A stretch of 42,300 bases of DNA from an uncultured Lachnospiraceae bacterium (GCA_945949045.1 CAMFDG010000017.1:1-42300), one strand, 5' to 3'. Shown: positions 8,178 to 17,655, numbered from the stretch's first letter. The notes: generated by a model from the letters alone, not told the origin. Made by a program: numbers and translations.

Positions 8178-9313
8178 TTTTACGGATTCCGGATTATTAT
8201 GAGGAATTTTCCTGCATTGCCAGCCGCTGTAAGGACAGCTGCTGTGCGGGATGGGAGATTGATATTGATGAGGATTCCTATGCCTACTACCAAAGCTGTG
8301 AGGGAGCCTTTGGAGACCGGCTCAGAGAGAGCATGTATGTGGCAGAGGACGGAGGTTACCGGTTTAAGCTTAAGGGACCGAAGCGGTGTGCCATGTTAAA
8401 TGACAACAATCTCTGTGATCTGTATACGGCCCTGGGCGAAGAGGCTTTGTGCGAGGTCTGTACGGAATATCCCCGCTTTAGTTTATTTTATGGAAATGTG
8501 GAGCAGAAGTGCCTGAGTCTTTCCTGCGAAGAGGTGGGAAGGATTCTGTTTGAGCGGAAAACTCCGGTTTCCTTAGTAGATCATGAGATGCCGGATTTTT
8601 ATGATCAGGGGGAGGAAGCAGAGGTCTTCGATGAGGATGAGGACAGGGACTACATTGCATTTATGGAACAGGTGCAGGAGAGGGCCGTCCATATCCTGCA
8701 GGACCGCAGCCGTTCTCTGGAAGAGAGAATGTGTCAGTTCCTTTCCTTCTGCAGCAGTGTGCAGGATATTACAAACCATTACCAGGCTAAGGGAAACCTT
8801 AAGGTGCTTAAGCTGCCGCCGGAACATACCGGGGGCATGCAGTGGAGCAGAAGCTTTTCCTATCAGGATTTTTGTGACCGCTTTGCCGTTTTTACCGGGA
8901 TGGAGGAGCTGGATGACGAGTGGGTGAATACCAAGAAGGAGTTTGCAGAGCTCTTCCACGAGGATACCTACGAACCGCTTGTGGTGGAGTATCTCAGTTC
9001 CGGGGACTACAGGGAAGAGGACTACGAGCAGCTCCTTGTCTATTTTACCTTCCGCTATCTGATGAATGCAGTGTATGATTACGATCTGATCTCCTACGCA
9101 AGACTTGTGATTGTGGCAACTCTCGTGGTGAGGGATATGGATGTGGTGCGTTTCCGGAGAAATGGTGGGCATTTCTCTACGCTGGACCGGATCGACACGG
9201 CCCGCATTTTTTCCAAGGAAGTGGAGCATTCTCAGGGGAATGCCGATGATCTGAAGGAAATGTGTATGATGGAAGAAATCGCTTCTCTGGAAGCATTAAG
9301 CAGACAAATCTGA
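8174..9313 (+). CDS. Cysteine-rich FliB-like protein (lysine-N-methylase family)
   Basis: 379 aa, starting at a GTG that overlaps the previous stop. The first 110 residues are cysteine-rich (CIASRCKDSCC, then CAMLNDNNLCDLY and CEVCTEYPRF), the YkgJ-like metal or iron-sulfur binding pattern found at the N-terminus of FliB, the flagellin lysine-N-methylase. The rest is acidic and mostly helical. Related proteins are common in clostridia, including ones without flagella, so methylation of flagellin is only the family-level label. No flagellar gene is in the window. It is followed by a strong bidirectional terminator. Confidence 0.75.
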   Translation: MILRIPDYYEEFSCIASRCKDSCCAGWEIDIDEDSYAYYQSCEGAFGDRLRESMYVAEDGGYRFKLKGPKRCAMLNDNNLCDLYTALGEEALCEVCTEYPRFSLFYGNVEQKCLSLSCEEVGRILFERKTPVSLVDHEMPDFYDQGEEAEVFDEDEDRDYIAFMEQVQERAVHILQDRSRSLEERMCQFLSFCSSVQDITNHYQAKGNLKVLKLPPEHTGGMQWSRSFSYQDFCDRFAVFTGMEELDDEWVNTKKEFAELFHEDTYEPLVVEYLSSGDYREEDYEQLLVYFTFRYLMNAVYDYDLISYARLVIVATLVVRDMDVVRFRRNGGHFSTLDRIDTARIFSKEVEHSQGNADDLKEMCMMEEIASLEALSRQI

Positions 9314-9328
9314 ATCAAATAAATGGAT

Positions 9329-9364
9329 AAAACTTCCCGCACGCAAATCCGTGCGGGAAGTTTT
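9329..9364. terminator. Bidirectional terminator between convergent genes
   Basis: A perfect 15-bp stem, AAAACTTCCCGCACG (9329-9343) with its complement at 9350-9364, lies between the plus-strand FliB-like gene and the minus-strand aldolase-like gene. A and T runs on the two sides let it work both ways. Confidence 0.93.
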
Positions 9365-9370
9365 CGCGTG

Positions 9371-10342
9371 TTATTTATCCAGCAGATCGGTATAGAATTC
9401 TGCGTAGTCGCAACGCTCAGCCTTGCAAAAATCGATGGCTGCTGACGGATGCTGGTTTAATCGTCCGGTCAACAGATACGGGATGTCGTAACCCCATACG
9501 GCGCCGCTCTCCTTCAGCGGAAGCATATGCTCCTGCAGGAATTTCAGAACCGGGAAGACATTGTACTTTGGATTCTTGAGAAAACTCAAAAGGAGCTCCA
9601 TCGCACAGTTTCCGGCGCCGCGGCCCATAGCCATCATGGTGGCGTCTAAGAAGCTGACACCTCTTGCGGCAGCTTCAATGGTGTTGGCAAAAGCAAGCTG
9701 CTGGTTGTTGTGGGCGTGCATACCGATAAATTTGTTGTATTTCTCAGCTACCTCCATATACTTATCCGAAATTGCGCGGATCTGCTCCGGGTAGAGGGCA
9801 CCGTAGCTGTCAACGATATAGATGCCGTCCGCACTGCTCTGGCCTACCATTTCCAGAGCCTGGTTGATATCGGATTCCTGGGCGTTGGAAACAGCCATGA
9901 TATTACAGGTGACCTCGTAGCCCTTCTCCTTGGCATACTCGATCATCTCGATCGCTGCAGGCATCTGATGGACATAGGTAGCTACTCTGACCATGTCGAT
10001 GACACTGTCCTTTTTGTCAATGATGTCTTTCTTGAAATCGCAGCGGCCCACATCTGCCATGATGGAAATTTTCATATCTGAGTTGTTATCTCCCACAATG
10101 GAACGGATGGCATCCTCGTCACAGAATTTCCACTTGCCGAATTTATTTACATCGAACAGCTCCTTAGATGCCTTGTAGCCGAATTCCATATAATCGACTC
10201 CGGCCTTAACATTGGCGCGGTACAGTGCATTGACAAATTCGTCGGTGAACATGAAATTGTTCACCAGTCCTCCGTCACGCAGTGTTGCATCCAATACCCG
10301 GATATCGGAGCGGGCAGTCATTAAATCGCCTTTCTGAGCCAT
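9371..10342 (-). CDS. DRE-TIM metallolyase (HMGL-like aldolase domain protein)
   Basis: 323 aa with the signature of the DRE-TIM metallolyases: VLDATLRDGG (about residues 16-25) with the catalytic Arg-Asp pair, and the metal-binding region GMHAHNN (about 208-214). The family includes 4-hydroxy-2-oxovalerate aldolase, HMG-CoA lyase and isopropylmalate/homocitrate synthases. This protein is a stand-alone catalytic domain and does not match one of these closely enough to name the substrate. The start has a strong AAGGAGG site; Met8 is a second possible start without one. It is a single-gene transcript with its own promoter at 10409-10436. Confidence 0.82.
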   Translation of the reverse strand: MAQKGDLMTARSDIRVLDATLRDGGLVNNFMFTDEFVNALYRANVKAGVDYMEFGYKASKELFDVNKFGKWKFCDEDAIRSIVGDNNSDMKISIMADVGRCDFKKDIIDKKDSVIDMVRVATYVHQMPAAIEMIEYAKEKGYEVTCNIMAVSNAQESDINQALEMVGQSSADGIYIVDSYGALYPEQIRAISDKYMEVAEKYNKFIGMHAHNNQQLAFANTIEAAARGVSFLDATMMAMGRGAGNCAMELLLSFLKNPKYNVFPVLKFLQEHMLPLKESGAVWGYDIPYLLTGRLNQHPSAAIDFCKAERCDYAEFYTDLLDK

Positions 10343-10408
10343 TTTTATTGATCCTCCTTAGAACATTTATTACTTTCATCGCTTTAACGCCTTAACGCGT
10401 GTGAGTAT

Positions 10409-10436
10409 ATAATACCACACTGTGGGAAAATTGCAA
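10409..10436 (-). promoter_or_regulatory. Promoter of the aldolase-like gene
   Basis: Minus strand: TTGCAA (10436-10431), a 16-base spacer and TATTAT (10414-10409). Confidence 0.6.
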
Positions 10437-10443
10437 GTAAAAC

Positions 10444-10472
10444 TTTACTTTTTTCTATCGTACTAATATAAT
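10444..10472 (+). promoter_or_regulatory. Promoter of the MraY-like gene
   Basis: TTTACT (10444-10449), a 17-base spacer and consensus TATAAT (10467-10472), with AGGAGG at 10492-10497 before the start codon. Confidence 0.65.
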
Positions 10473-10509
10473 AAATTTGGACTAGCTCCGAAGGAGGATA
10501 AGATAGTAA

Positions 10510-11472
10510 ATGATACACTTTTTAGGAAATTATGAAAATGCAGTGATCGCTTTCCTGGGAATTATTTTTGCTTTTGCCGGGACCTGTATTGCCATTGAGA
10601 AGCTGAACCGGTTTCTGCCGAAGGATCTGGGGCGCCAGTATGCAGTTGACGGGTCTCTTTCTGCGGGAAAACCCCGGGGAGCAGGAATTATTTTTGTTCT
10701 GGTATTTGCATTGGCGGCACTGTTTTTTGCAAAGATCAATACGGAGATCGTCATTTATCTGATTCTGATTGTGATCGAGATGCTCACCGGTTTTTTTGAC
10801 GATGCGGCAGACAAGCCGTGGGGAGAGTATCTGAAGGGCTTTCTGGATCTGGCGGTGGCTGTCGTTGTGGCACTGGTATATCTTCACTTTAATTCCAGTG
10901 AGATCGTGATTGCAATCACCGGCACAACTTTGACCATTCCGCCTGTTTTGTTCGGAATTCTTACGGTAATTCTTGTGTGGGCTTCTATCAACGTGACAAA
11001 CTGCTCTGACGGTGTGGACGGACTTTCCGGAACCCTGACCATGATCACATTGATGACAGTTTTTGTGCTGGATAATCTGCTGGGGGTAGAAGACAGCTTT
11101 AATTACTGTATTCTTTTGTTTGTGGTGTGTCTGCTGGGATATCTGTGGTACAATGCCACACCCAGTAAGCTTCTGATGGGAGATGCAGGCTCCCGGGCCA
11201 TGGGGATTTTTATTGCCATTGCCGTGCTGAAGCTGCACAGCCCATTTTTGTATCTGCTGGTGGCAGCCGTGCTGATTGTGGACGGAGGTCTGGGACTGAT
11301 TAAGGTATCTCTGCTTCGTTTTTTGAAAATACATATTCTGAAAGATGTGACAACACCGATTCACGACCATGTGAGAAAGAAGCTGGGCTGGTCCAATGCC
11401 CAGGTGGTTTTCCGCTTTGCCATTATTCAGATCGTTGTGTCGCTGGCAGCCGTGTATCTTGTTATGATATGA
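10510..11472 (+). CDS. MraY/WecA-like undecaprenyl-phosphate sugar-1-phosphate transferase
   Basis: 320-aa polytopic membrane protein of glycosyltransferase family 4. The MraY-type motifs are in order: GKPRGAG (53-59), FFDD (95-98), NCSDGVDGLSG (164-174), GDAGSRAMG (224-232) and PIHDHVRKKLGW (283-294). Such enzymes move a sugar-1-phosphate from a UDP-sugar to undecaprenyl phosphate in the membrane. It is not in a cell-wall (dcw) cluster and deviates from MraY in several motifs (CSDG where MraY has TDG), so it is probably a paralogue for another glycan or a second MraY. TAA lies immediately before the ATG, fixing the start; the spacing from AGGAGG (12 bases) is rather long. Confidence 0.85.
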   Translation: MIHFLGNYENAVIAFLGIIFAFAGTCIAIEKLNRFLPKDLGRQYAVDGSLSAGKPRGAGIIFVLVFALAALFFAKINTEIVIYLILIVIEMLTGFFDDAADKPWGEYLKGFLDLAVAVVVALVYLHFNSSEIVIAITGTTLTIPPVLFGILTVILVWASINVTNCSDGVDGLSGTLTMITLMTVFVLDNLLGVEDSFNYCILLFVVCLLGYLWYNATPSKLLMGDAGSRAMGIFIAIAVLKLHSPFLYLLVAAVLIVDGGLGLIKVSLLRFLKIHILKDVTTPIHDHVRKKLGWSNAQVVFRFAIIQIVVSLAAVYLVMI

Positions 11473-11523
11473 TTTGTAACGATTCATAGTTACAATGATT
11501 TTTACAATTTTTGGGGGAAAACT

Positions 11524-12957
11524 ATGAGGTATATCTCGATTGAGGAAGCAGAGCCGGGAATGTGTCTGGCCTACGATCTATACGATTCCATGGGGAGAAC
11601 CGTGATCGGGCGTGGATGTGAACTGACGGCCTCCTATATTTCCAGACTTGCGGAATACGGCTTCAGCGGGGTCTATATTGATGATGAACTGTCAGGCGAT
11701 ATTCATGTGGAACCCTCCATCTCGGAGGCGCTGCGGACGGAGGGCATGAAGTGCATTGAAGCCTGTGATATTGACAAATGTGCCCAGATTGCGGAGCGTA
11801 TCATCGAGGAGCTTCTGGCCAAAAAGAAAGTCTCCCTCGACATGGCAGATCTGCGTTCCTATGATGATTACACCTATGCTCATTCGGTGAATGTGGCTGT
11901 GCTGTGCTGTGTGATCGGGATGGGCTTAGAATTAAGTGAAAGGGATCTGAATTATCTGGTGACGGCAGCGTTACTTCATGATCTGGGCAAGCTCTTCATT
12001 CCCAAAGAGATTCTGAATAAGCCGGGGCGGCTGACTCCGGAGGAATACGAGACCATGAAGACCCATGCCAGAAAATCCTATGAGCTTTTAAGTGATCGCT
12101 GGGATATTTCTGCCCATGTGAAGCAGACGGTATTGTTCCATCATGAAAATGTGGATGGAAGCGGCTATCCGAAGGGGATTACAGGCGCTGAGCAGTCGAT
12201 CTTTGTGCGGGTTCTTCATGTGGCGGATGTCTATGATGCCCTGACCTCCAAGCGCCCTTACAAAAAACCCTATTCCCCTTATGAGGCGGCGGAATATCTG
12301 ATGGGTGCCTGCGGTATCATGTTTGATAAGCAGGTGGTACAGGTGTTTTTGCAGTATGTGCCGCTGTATCCGAAGGGAACCAGAGTTGTGCTGTCGGATG
12401 GCAGGGAAGCCCTGATCTATGAGAATGCCGGTGTCCATAATCTGCGGCCGATTCTCCTTTTGAAGGATGGAACAAAGCTGGATCTCTTGGAATATTCCAG
12501 CTTCAGCATTACGATTGTACCGCCGGAGGGGCAGGAGATGGGAAGTCCCCAGAAGGATGAGGCAGATCGTGCGAAGATGCTGGAGAAACGGAGAAAACTT
12601 TTGATCGTTGATGACAGTAAGGAAAATCTGGAGGCCTTAAGAGATATTCTTCAGCCCTACTACTCCCTTACGTTATGTAAGTCCGGAGAGCAGGCGCTGG
12701 GCTTTCTCAGTAGAAAGAAATTTCCGGAGCTGATTATTATGGATATTGAAATGCCCGTCATGTCCGGAATACAGGCGGCAATCCAAGCTAATATGCTTAC
12801 GGGGGGAACGGTCCCGATCCTGTTTGTATCTGATGTCGGTGATACTGAGACAGTAAAGATCTGCCGGGAATTAAAGGCGGGCGGCTATATTCTGCGACCC
12901 TATCAGCCTGTATTCGTGAAGTCGGAAATTGAGCGGATTCTGGATGGCTGGAGGTAG
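11524..12957 (+). CDS. HD-GYP phosphodiesterase with C-terminal receiver domain
   Basis: 477 aa. An N-terminal region of about 100 residues is followed by an HD-GYP domain: HSVNVAVLC (120-128), the LLHDLGK metal site (His152-Asp153), and HHENVDGSGYPKG (206-218) with GYP at 214-216. Residues about 357-477 form a response-regulator receiver domain with acidic pair Asp363-Asp364 and phospho-acceptor Asp407. HD-GYP proteins hydrolyse cyclic di-GMP. Two oddities: the receiver is C-terminal rather than N-terminal, and its conserved Lys is Arg458 (ILRPY). It lies 51 bases after the MraY-like gene; the gap holds a 7-bp inverted repeat (TTGTAAC 11474-11480, GTTACAA 11489-11495). Confidence 0.92.
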   Translation: MRYISIEEAEPGMCLAYDLYDSMGRTVIGRGCELTASYISRLAEYGFSGVYIDDELSGDIHVEPSISEALRTEGMKCIEACDIDKCAQIAERIIEELLAKKKVSLDMADLRSYDDYTYAHSVNVAVLCCVIGMGLELSERDLNYLVTAALLHDLGKLFIPKEILNKPGRLTPEEYETMKTHARKSYELLSDRWDISAHVKQTVLFHHENVDGSGYPKGITGAEQSIFVRVLHVADVYDALTSKRPYKKPYSPYEAAEYLMGACGIMFDKQVVQVFLQYVPLYPKGTRVVLSDGREALIYENAGVHNLRPILLLKDGTKLDLLEYSSFSITIVPPEGQEMGSPQKDEADRAKMLEKRRKLLIVDDSKENLEALRDILQPYYSLTLCKSGEQALGFLSRKKFPELIIMDIEMPVMSGIQAAIQANMLTGGTVPILFVSDVGDTETVKICRELKAGGYILRPYQPVFVKSEIERILDGWR

Positions 12958-12965
12958 CCATTGGA

Positions 12966-14009
12966 TTAAACCCGGCGCCGCAGCAGTGCGTAGAATTTCT
13001 CGATATGAAAAGGCTTTCCCTGGGCGGCCTGCACCTTTAAGCGGTTTTCCTCACTGAAGCCCACAAGGATATTGTGGTTTGCCTCCGCAAGATAGTCCAT
13101 GATACCATCAATATCGGACTTGGTATTTTTCGGGCAGGTCACGTACACATGCTTGTTGGCTGTAATATGCATGGTATATGAGATACTGAAATGATACCAG
13201 AGGAATTTGTGCAGGGTGGAATGCTTGTAGATCCACAGAATCTCCTGAATCGGCAGGATCGCATTGCCGTAGGGGGAGGTCATGATAAAGTAATGTTCTG
13301 TGATAAACATATCCTCTGTTGCAAGTTGTGGCAGTGTAGCCAATTCTTCTTCTGCTTCTGCAAGCATCTCTGATGGATGCCCGAAGACCACCAGATTCTG
13401 GCACACCGGTGACAGGACCGGAAAGCGAATGTAGAGGACGCACACCAGAAGATATAACAGGGAATAGGCCATAGTTCCGAAATAGATCACAAAGAGGATT
13501 TTTGTGGTCATCGGATGGTAATCCGGTTCGCTGAAATAACAGGAAGGAAGCTGTCTTGTAATCCCCTCCTGTGTCCAATCCAGATCCTGGGCCAGAGAGG
13601 AGAGCAGCTCACGGTAGGTCTCTTTTCCCTTGATGATCCTTCCCGTGACGCGAAGATGGTCAATGGTGGGAAGTCCTTCCTCACAGGTGGAGGGAGACAG
13701 AAGGATGATACAGCACTGCCCATCCCTCAGGGTATAGTAGAAATACCCTTTGGTCCTTCCGTGGGCTTCGCTGGTATATCCGGTAAATTTCAGATTCTGA
13801 AGGGAGGTACGCACATAGCGATCCCCTGCTTCATAGGAGTCCTCAAAGGTTTCGGCAGAATTCATGGCAGCGGGACGGAGCATGCCGCCCAGCGGGAAAA
13901 TAAACCACAGGACTGCCAGCAAAAGCAGATACAGAATTGGTGAAGACAATCTTCTTTTATAAAAAGCCTTGATATTTCTGGAAATATAATGTTCGTAATT
14001 TTCCTGCAT
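12966..14009 (-). CDS. Membrane protein of unknown function with two transmembrane segments
   Basis: 347 aa; I do not recognise a named family with certainty. Transmembrane segments are near residues 23-45 and 170-195. Between them is a probably external domain of about 125 residues with many Tyr and Cys; the C-terminal 150 residues (from about 200) are soluble, with alternating beta strands (FITEHYFIMTSPYGNAILP) resembling a PH-like fold. It converges with the HD-GYP gene (8-base gap) and has its own promoter at 14039-14067. Confidence 0.7.
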   Translation of the reverse strand: MQENYEHYISRNIKAFYKRRLSSPILYLLLLAVLWFIFPLGGMLRPAAMNSAETFEDSYEAGDRYVRTSLQNLKFTGYTSEAHGRTKGYFYYTLRDGQCCIILLSPSTCEEGLPTIDHLRVTGRIIKGKETYRELLSSLAQDLDWTQEGITRQLPSCYFSEPDYHPMTTKILFVIYFGTMAYSLLYLLVCVLYIRFPVLSPVCQNLVVFGHPSEMLAEAEEELATLPQLATEDMFITEHYFIMTSPYGNAILPIQEILWIYKHSTLHKFLWYHFSISYTMHITANKHVYVTCPKNTKSDIDGIMDYLAEANHNILVGFSEENRLKVQAAQGKPFHIEKFYALLRRRV

Positions 14010-14038
14010 GATCGGTTCCTTCCCCTATTGATAACACA

Positions 14039-14067
14039 AGTATAATCGTTTGCATCGGAATAATCAA
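14039..14067 (-). promoter_or_regulatory. Promoter of the two-TM membrane protein gene
   Basis: Minus strand: TTGATT (14067-14062), a 17-base spacer and TATACT (14044-14039). Confidence 0.6.
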
Positions 14068-14069
14068 CC

Positions 14070-14098
14070 TTGCTTTTCACCCAAAATATTGATAGAAT
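14070..14098 (+). promoter_or_regulatory. Promoter of the methyltransferase-hslO-nadE operon
   Basis: TTGCTT (14070-14075), a 17-base spacer and TAGAAT (14093-14098). It is back-to-back with the minus-strand promoter, two bases apart. Confidence 0.55.
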
Positions 14099-14134
14099 TT
14101 TATGAGAAAAAGGACAAAGTGGGGGAGGAATCTG

Positions 14135-14875
14135 ATGGATGCATATACCGCCTTTGCGCAGGTTTATGACCTGTTCATGGACAATGTGCCCTATGAACAG
14201 TGGTGTGCGTATATCACAGGCATTTTGAGGGAACATGATATTACAGAGGGGCCAATTCTTGATCTGGGCTGTGGCACTGGAGAACTGACGAGGCTTCTCG
14301 CCGCAGAGGGGTACGATCTGACCGGTGTGGACAGCTCGCCGGAGATGCTTCAGGAGGCACTGGCCGGACAGAGGGGGCAGGATATTCTGTATCTGCTGCA
14401 GCCTATGCAGGAACTGGAACTGGACGGCTGTGTTCGGGCGGTCTGCAGCGCCTGTGACTGTATCAATTATCTGTTGGATGAGGGGGAGCTTCTGGAGACC
14501 TTCAGGCGGGTGGAAGCATGTCTGGAGGAGGACGGAATCTTTCTTTTTGATGTGAATACGGATTATAAGTACCGCCAGCTTCTTGGCGACAATACCTTTG
14601 CGGAGAGCAGGGATGAGGGCGCTTTTATCTGGGAAAACTATTATGATGAAGAGTCAGCGGTGAATCAATATGATCTGACGCTGTTTATCCCGGACCGGGA
14701 GGGGCTGTTTCGCAGGTATACGGAAACCCATCTGCAGCGGAATTATCCGCTTTCGCTCCTGACGGAGCTTTTGAGGGAGGCTGGCTTTACAAGGGTGGAG
14801 CTTTTTGATGATTACACAAGGGAACCGGTGCGCAGGGACAGCGAGCGCGTGACTCTGCTCGCACAGAAAGGATGA
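14135..14875 (+). CDS. Class I SAM-dependent methyltransferase
   Basis: 246 aa. Motif I LDLGCGTGE (about 42-50), the acidic end of the next strand (LTGVDSSPEML) and motif IV region (AVCSACDCINYLL) mark a Rossmann-fold SAM methyltransferase. The substrate is not evident. ATG 14135 is chosen because GGGGGAGG lies six bases before it; the open frame also extends upstream to 14102 without a site. It is first in an operon with hslO, seven bases downstream. Confidence 0.85.
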   Translation: MDAYTAFAQVYDLFMDNVPYEQWCAYITGILREHDITEGPILDLGCGTGELTRLLAAEGYDLTGVDSSPEMLQEALAGQRGQDILYLLQPMQELELDGCVRAVCSACDCINYLLDEGELLETFRRVEACLEEDGIFLFDVNTDYKYRQLLGDNTFAESRDEGAFIWENYYDEESAVNQYDLTLFIPDREGLFRRYTETHLQRNYPLSLLTELLREAGFTRVELFDDYTREPVRRDSERVTLLAQKG

Positions 14876-14882
14876 GAGAATT

Positions 14883-15752
14883 ATGACAGATTATATTGTA
14901 CGTGCAACGGCAGCGGATGCAGCAATCCGGGCTTTTGCGATTACTTCGAGAGACCTGGTGGAGACAGCGAGGCAGGATCACAACACGTCGCCGATCATGA
15001 CCGCGGCCTTGGGGCGTCTTCTTTCCGGTGGAGCCATGATGGGAACTATGCTGAAGGGAGAGAAGGATCTACTTACCCTGCAGATTCAGTGCAGCGGACC
15101 GGCAAAGGGCCTGACAGTGACGGCGGATTCCAGAGGCAACGTCAAGGGATTTGCCTCAAATCCAGTGGTAGAGCTTCCGCCCAATGAACAGGGACATCTG
15201 AATGTGGGAGGCGCACTGGATCTTGGCATTTTGAGTGTGATCAAGGACATGGGTATGAAGGAGCCCTATGTGGGACAGTGTCAGCTTCAGACCGGAGAGA
15301 TCGCAGAGGATCTGACCTATTATTTTGCCACCTCAGAGCAGATTCCTTCGGCGGTAGGTCTTGGCGTTCTCATGAATCCAGACAATACAGTCAAGCAGGC
15401 AGGGGGCTTCATTATTCAGCTCATGCCCTTTACCAGCGATGAGGTCATCGACAAACTGGAGCAGAAGATCAGGGAAATTGATTCTGTCACCATGATGCTG
15501 GAGCGCGGACTGTCACCGGAGGGCATTTTGGAGGAAATCTTAGGGGATCTTGGTGTGGAGGTTGTAGACAGGATACCGGCGGCATTTGTCTGTGACTGCT
15601 CCAAGGAAAAGGTTTCCCGGGCCCTTGCCACCATCAGTAAAAAGGATATGGATTCCATTATCAACGACGGTGAGGGGATAGAGGTCAAATGCCAGTTCTG
15701 CAACAAGGCATACCATTTCGATATTGACGAGTTAAAGGAGCTTCGAAAGTGA
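14883..15752 (+). CDS. hslO: Redox-regulated chaperone Hsp33
   Basis: 289 aa, full length for the family. The N-terminal chaperone domain is typical (RLLSGGAMMGTMLKGE), and the C-terminal redox switch has the four zinc cysteines: CDC at 237-239 and CQFC at 270-273. In Hsp33, oxidation of these cysteines releases zinc and activates a cytosolic holdase, here presumably guarding an anaerobe against oxygen or hypochlorite. The stop overlaps the nadE start by four bases (GTGA), so the two are coupled. Confidence 0.96.
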   Translation: MTDYIVRATAADAAIRAFAITSRDLVETARQDHNTSPIMTAALGRLLSGGAMMGTMLKGEKDLLTLQIQCSGPAKGLTVTADSRGNVKGFASNPVVELPPNEQGHLNVGGALDLGILSVIKDMGMKEPYVGQCQLQTGEIAEDLTYYFATSEQIPSAVGLGVLMNPDNTVKQAGGFIIQLMPFTSDEVIDKLEQKIREIDSVTMMLERGLSPEGILEEILGDLGVEVVDRIPAAFVCDCSKEKVSRALATISKKDMDSIINDGEGIEVKCQFCNKAYHFDIDELKELRK

Positions 15753-17650
15753 GACAGGGATTTGTAAAAGCAGCAGTGGCCACGCCGAAGATTCGTGTGG
15801 CAGATACAGAATATAACGGACAGCAGATCAGACAGCAGATGCGGGAAAGTGTGACGAAGGGAGCAAAGCTTGTGGTATTTCCGGAGCTTTGTATTACCGG
15901 CTATACCTGTCAGGATCTGTTTTTTCAGGAAACGCTTCTTCGGGGTGCCGCTGAGGAACTGATGAAGATCGCGGCAGAAAGCGGGGAGCTGGATGCCATC
16001 TTTTTTGTGGGGCTTCCCTACGAAATCGGGGGAAAGCTCTACAATGTGGCGGCCGTTATCTCCCACGGAAAGGTGCTTGGCATGGTGCCGAAGAGCTTTA
16101 TTCCCAATTACAACGAGTTTTATGAAGCAAGACATTTTGCTTCGGGGGCAGAGCTTTGCACGGAGGCGTATCTTCCGGACGGAAGCCGGGTGCCGGTGGA
16201 TACGGATATGATTTTTACCTGCCGGCAGCTCCCGAAGCTTAAGATTGCGGTGGAAATTTGTGAGGATCTCTGGGTTCCCAACCCGCCGAGTATTTCTCAT
16301 GCCCTTGCAGGTGCGGATGTGATCGTGAATCTGTCTGCTTCCAATGAGATCACGGGTAAGGAGAGTTACCGCAGAGAACTGGTGGTGGGGCAGTCCGCCC
16401 GCCTGATCTGTGCTTATCTCTATGCCTCCGCAGGAGATGGAGAATCGACGCAGGATCTGGTTTTTTCCGGTCATAATCTGATTGCGGAGAATGGCCGGCT
16501 TCTGGCCCAGTCCAGACGCTTTACCTACGGAATTACCGATTCGGAGATCGATGTGGAACGAATCACAGAGGAAAGAAGACGAATGACCACATTTGTGGGG
16601 GAAGATACTCACAGTGAGATTGAATTTGACTTAAAAGTGGAGGAGACAGAACTTACCCGGTATATCAATCCTGCACCCTTCGTGCCGGGAATCAAGGAGG
16701 AAAGGGACAAGCGCTGTGATGAGATCCTCATGATACAGGCCAAAGGTCTGGCGAAGCGGTTAGAGCATACCGGTGCCAATGCCGTTGTGGGCATTTCGGG
16801 AGGGCTGGATTCTACCCTTGCCATCCTTGTCACTGCAAGAGCCTTTGATCTGCTGGGACGTGACCGGAAAGGAATCACCGCGGTGACCATGCCGGGCTTT
16901 GGTACTACAGACAGAACCTATGACAACGCGGTGAATCTGATTCACTGTCTTGGGGCAGAGTTTGTGGAGGTTGATATCAAAAATGCGGTGAATGTGCATT
17001 TCTCTGATATCGGACAGGATCCGTCGGTGCATGATGTAACCTATGAGAATTCCCAGGCCAGAGAGCGCACGCAGATACTGATGGATATTGCCAACAAGAA
17101 CAATGCACTGGTAATCGGAACCGGAGACCTGTCGGAACTGGCACTGGGATGGGCTACCTACAACGGAGACCATATGTCCATGTACGCGGTCAACGCCTCG
17201 GTGCCAAAAACGCTGGTGCGTCATCTGGTACGTTATTATGCGGATACCTGTGGAGAGGATTTGTTAAAAAAGACGCTTCTGGATGTGTTGGATACTCCGG
17301 TATCTCCGGAACTCCTGCCACCGGAAAATGGACAGATATCCCAGAAAACCGAGGATCTGGTGGGGCCTTACGAGCTCCATGACTTTTTCCTCTATCATAT
17401 GCTTCGTCTGGGCTTTTCACCGGCAAAAATATACCGGCTGGCAAAGATCGCGTTCAAGGGGGTATATGAAGAGGCCTTTATTCTGAAGTGGCTGAAAACC
17501 TTCTGCAGACGCTATTTTGCACAGCAGTTCAAGCGCTCCTGTCTGCCGGATGGCCCGAAGGTGGGCTCGGCTGCCGTGTCACCCCGGGGGGATCTGCGGA
17601 TGCCGAGCGATGCCTCCTGTGCCCTATGGATGAAAGAGTTAGAGGAATAG
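15749..17650 (+). CDS. nadE: Glutamine-dependent NAD+ synthetase
   Basis: 633 aa. The N-terminal nitrilase-type glutaminase domain has the Glu46-Lys115-Cys171 triad (VFPELCITGY, GMVPKSFIP, AVEICEDLW); the C-terminal synthetase has the P-loop SGGLDST (350-356) and GTGDLSELALGW. It makes NAD+ from deamido-NAD+ using ammonia channelled from glutamine. It starts at a GTG with AAAGGAG nine bases upstream, overlapping hslO. It ends only five bases from the stop of convergent asnA, with no terminator between, so the transcripts probably overlap. Confidence 0.97.
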   Translation: MRQGFVKAAVATPKIRVADTEYNGQQIRQQMRESVTKGAKLVVFPELCITGYTCQDLFFQETLLRGAAEELMKIAAESGELDAIFFVGLPYEIGGKLYNVAAVISHGKVLGMVPKSFIPNYNEFYEARHFASGAELCTEAYLPDGSRVPVDTDMIFTCRQLPKLKIAVEICEDLWVPNPPSISHALAGADVIVNLSASNEITGKESYRRELVVGQSARLICAYLYASAGDGESTQDLVFSGHNLIAENGRLLAQSRRFTYGITDSEIDVERITEERRRMTTFVGEDTHSEIEFDLKVEETELTRYINPAPFVPGIKEERDKRCDEILMIQAKGLAKRLEHTGANAVVGISGGLDSTLAILVTARAFDLLGRDRKGITAVTMPGFGTTDRTYDNAVNLIHCLGAEFVEVDIKNAVNVHFSDIGQDPSVHDVTYENSQARERTQILMDIANKNNALVIGTGDLSELALGWATYNGDHMSMYAVNASVPKTLVRHLVRYYADTCGEDLLKKTLLDVLDTPVSPELLPPENGQISQKTEDLVGPYELHDFFLYHMLRLGFSPAKIYRLAKIAFKGVYEEAFILKWLKTFCRRYFAQQFKRSCLPDGPKVGSAAVSPRGDLRMPSDASCALWMKELEE

Positions 17651-17655
17651 CCCTT

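Noticed and set aside
10522-11487. Minus-strand open frame of 321 codons opposite the MraY-like gene
   Set aside because: Composition is rich in His, Gln and Asn from antisense hydrophobic codons; the plus strand has all the family motifs.
15416-16612. Minus-strand open frame of 398 codons opposite hslO and nadE
   Set aside because: Both plus-strand genes are unmistakable and cover it fully; no ribosome site.
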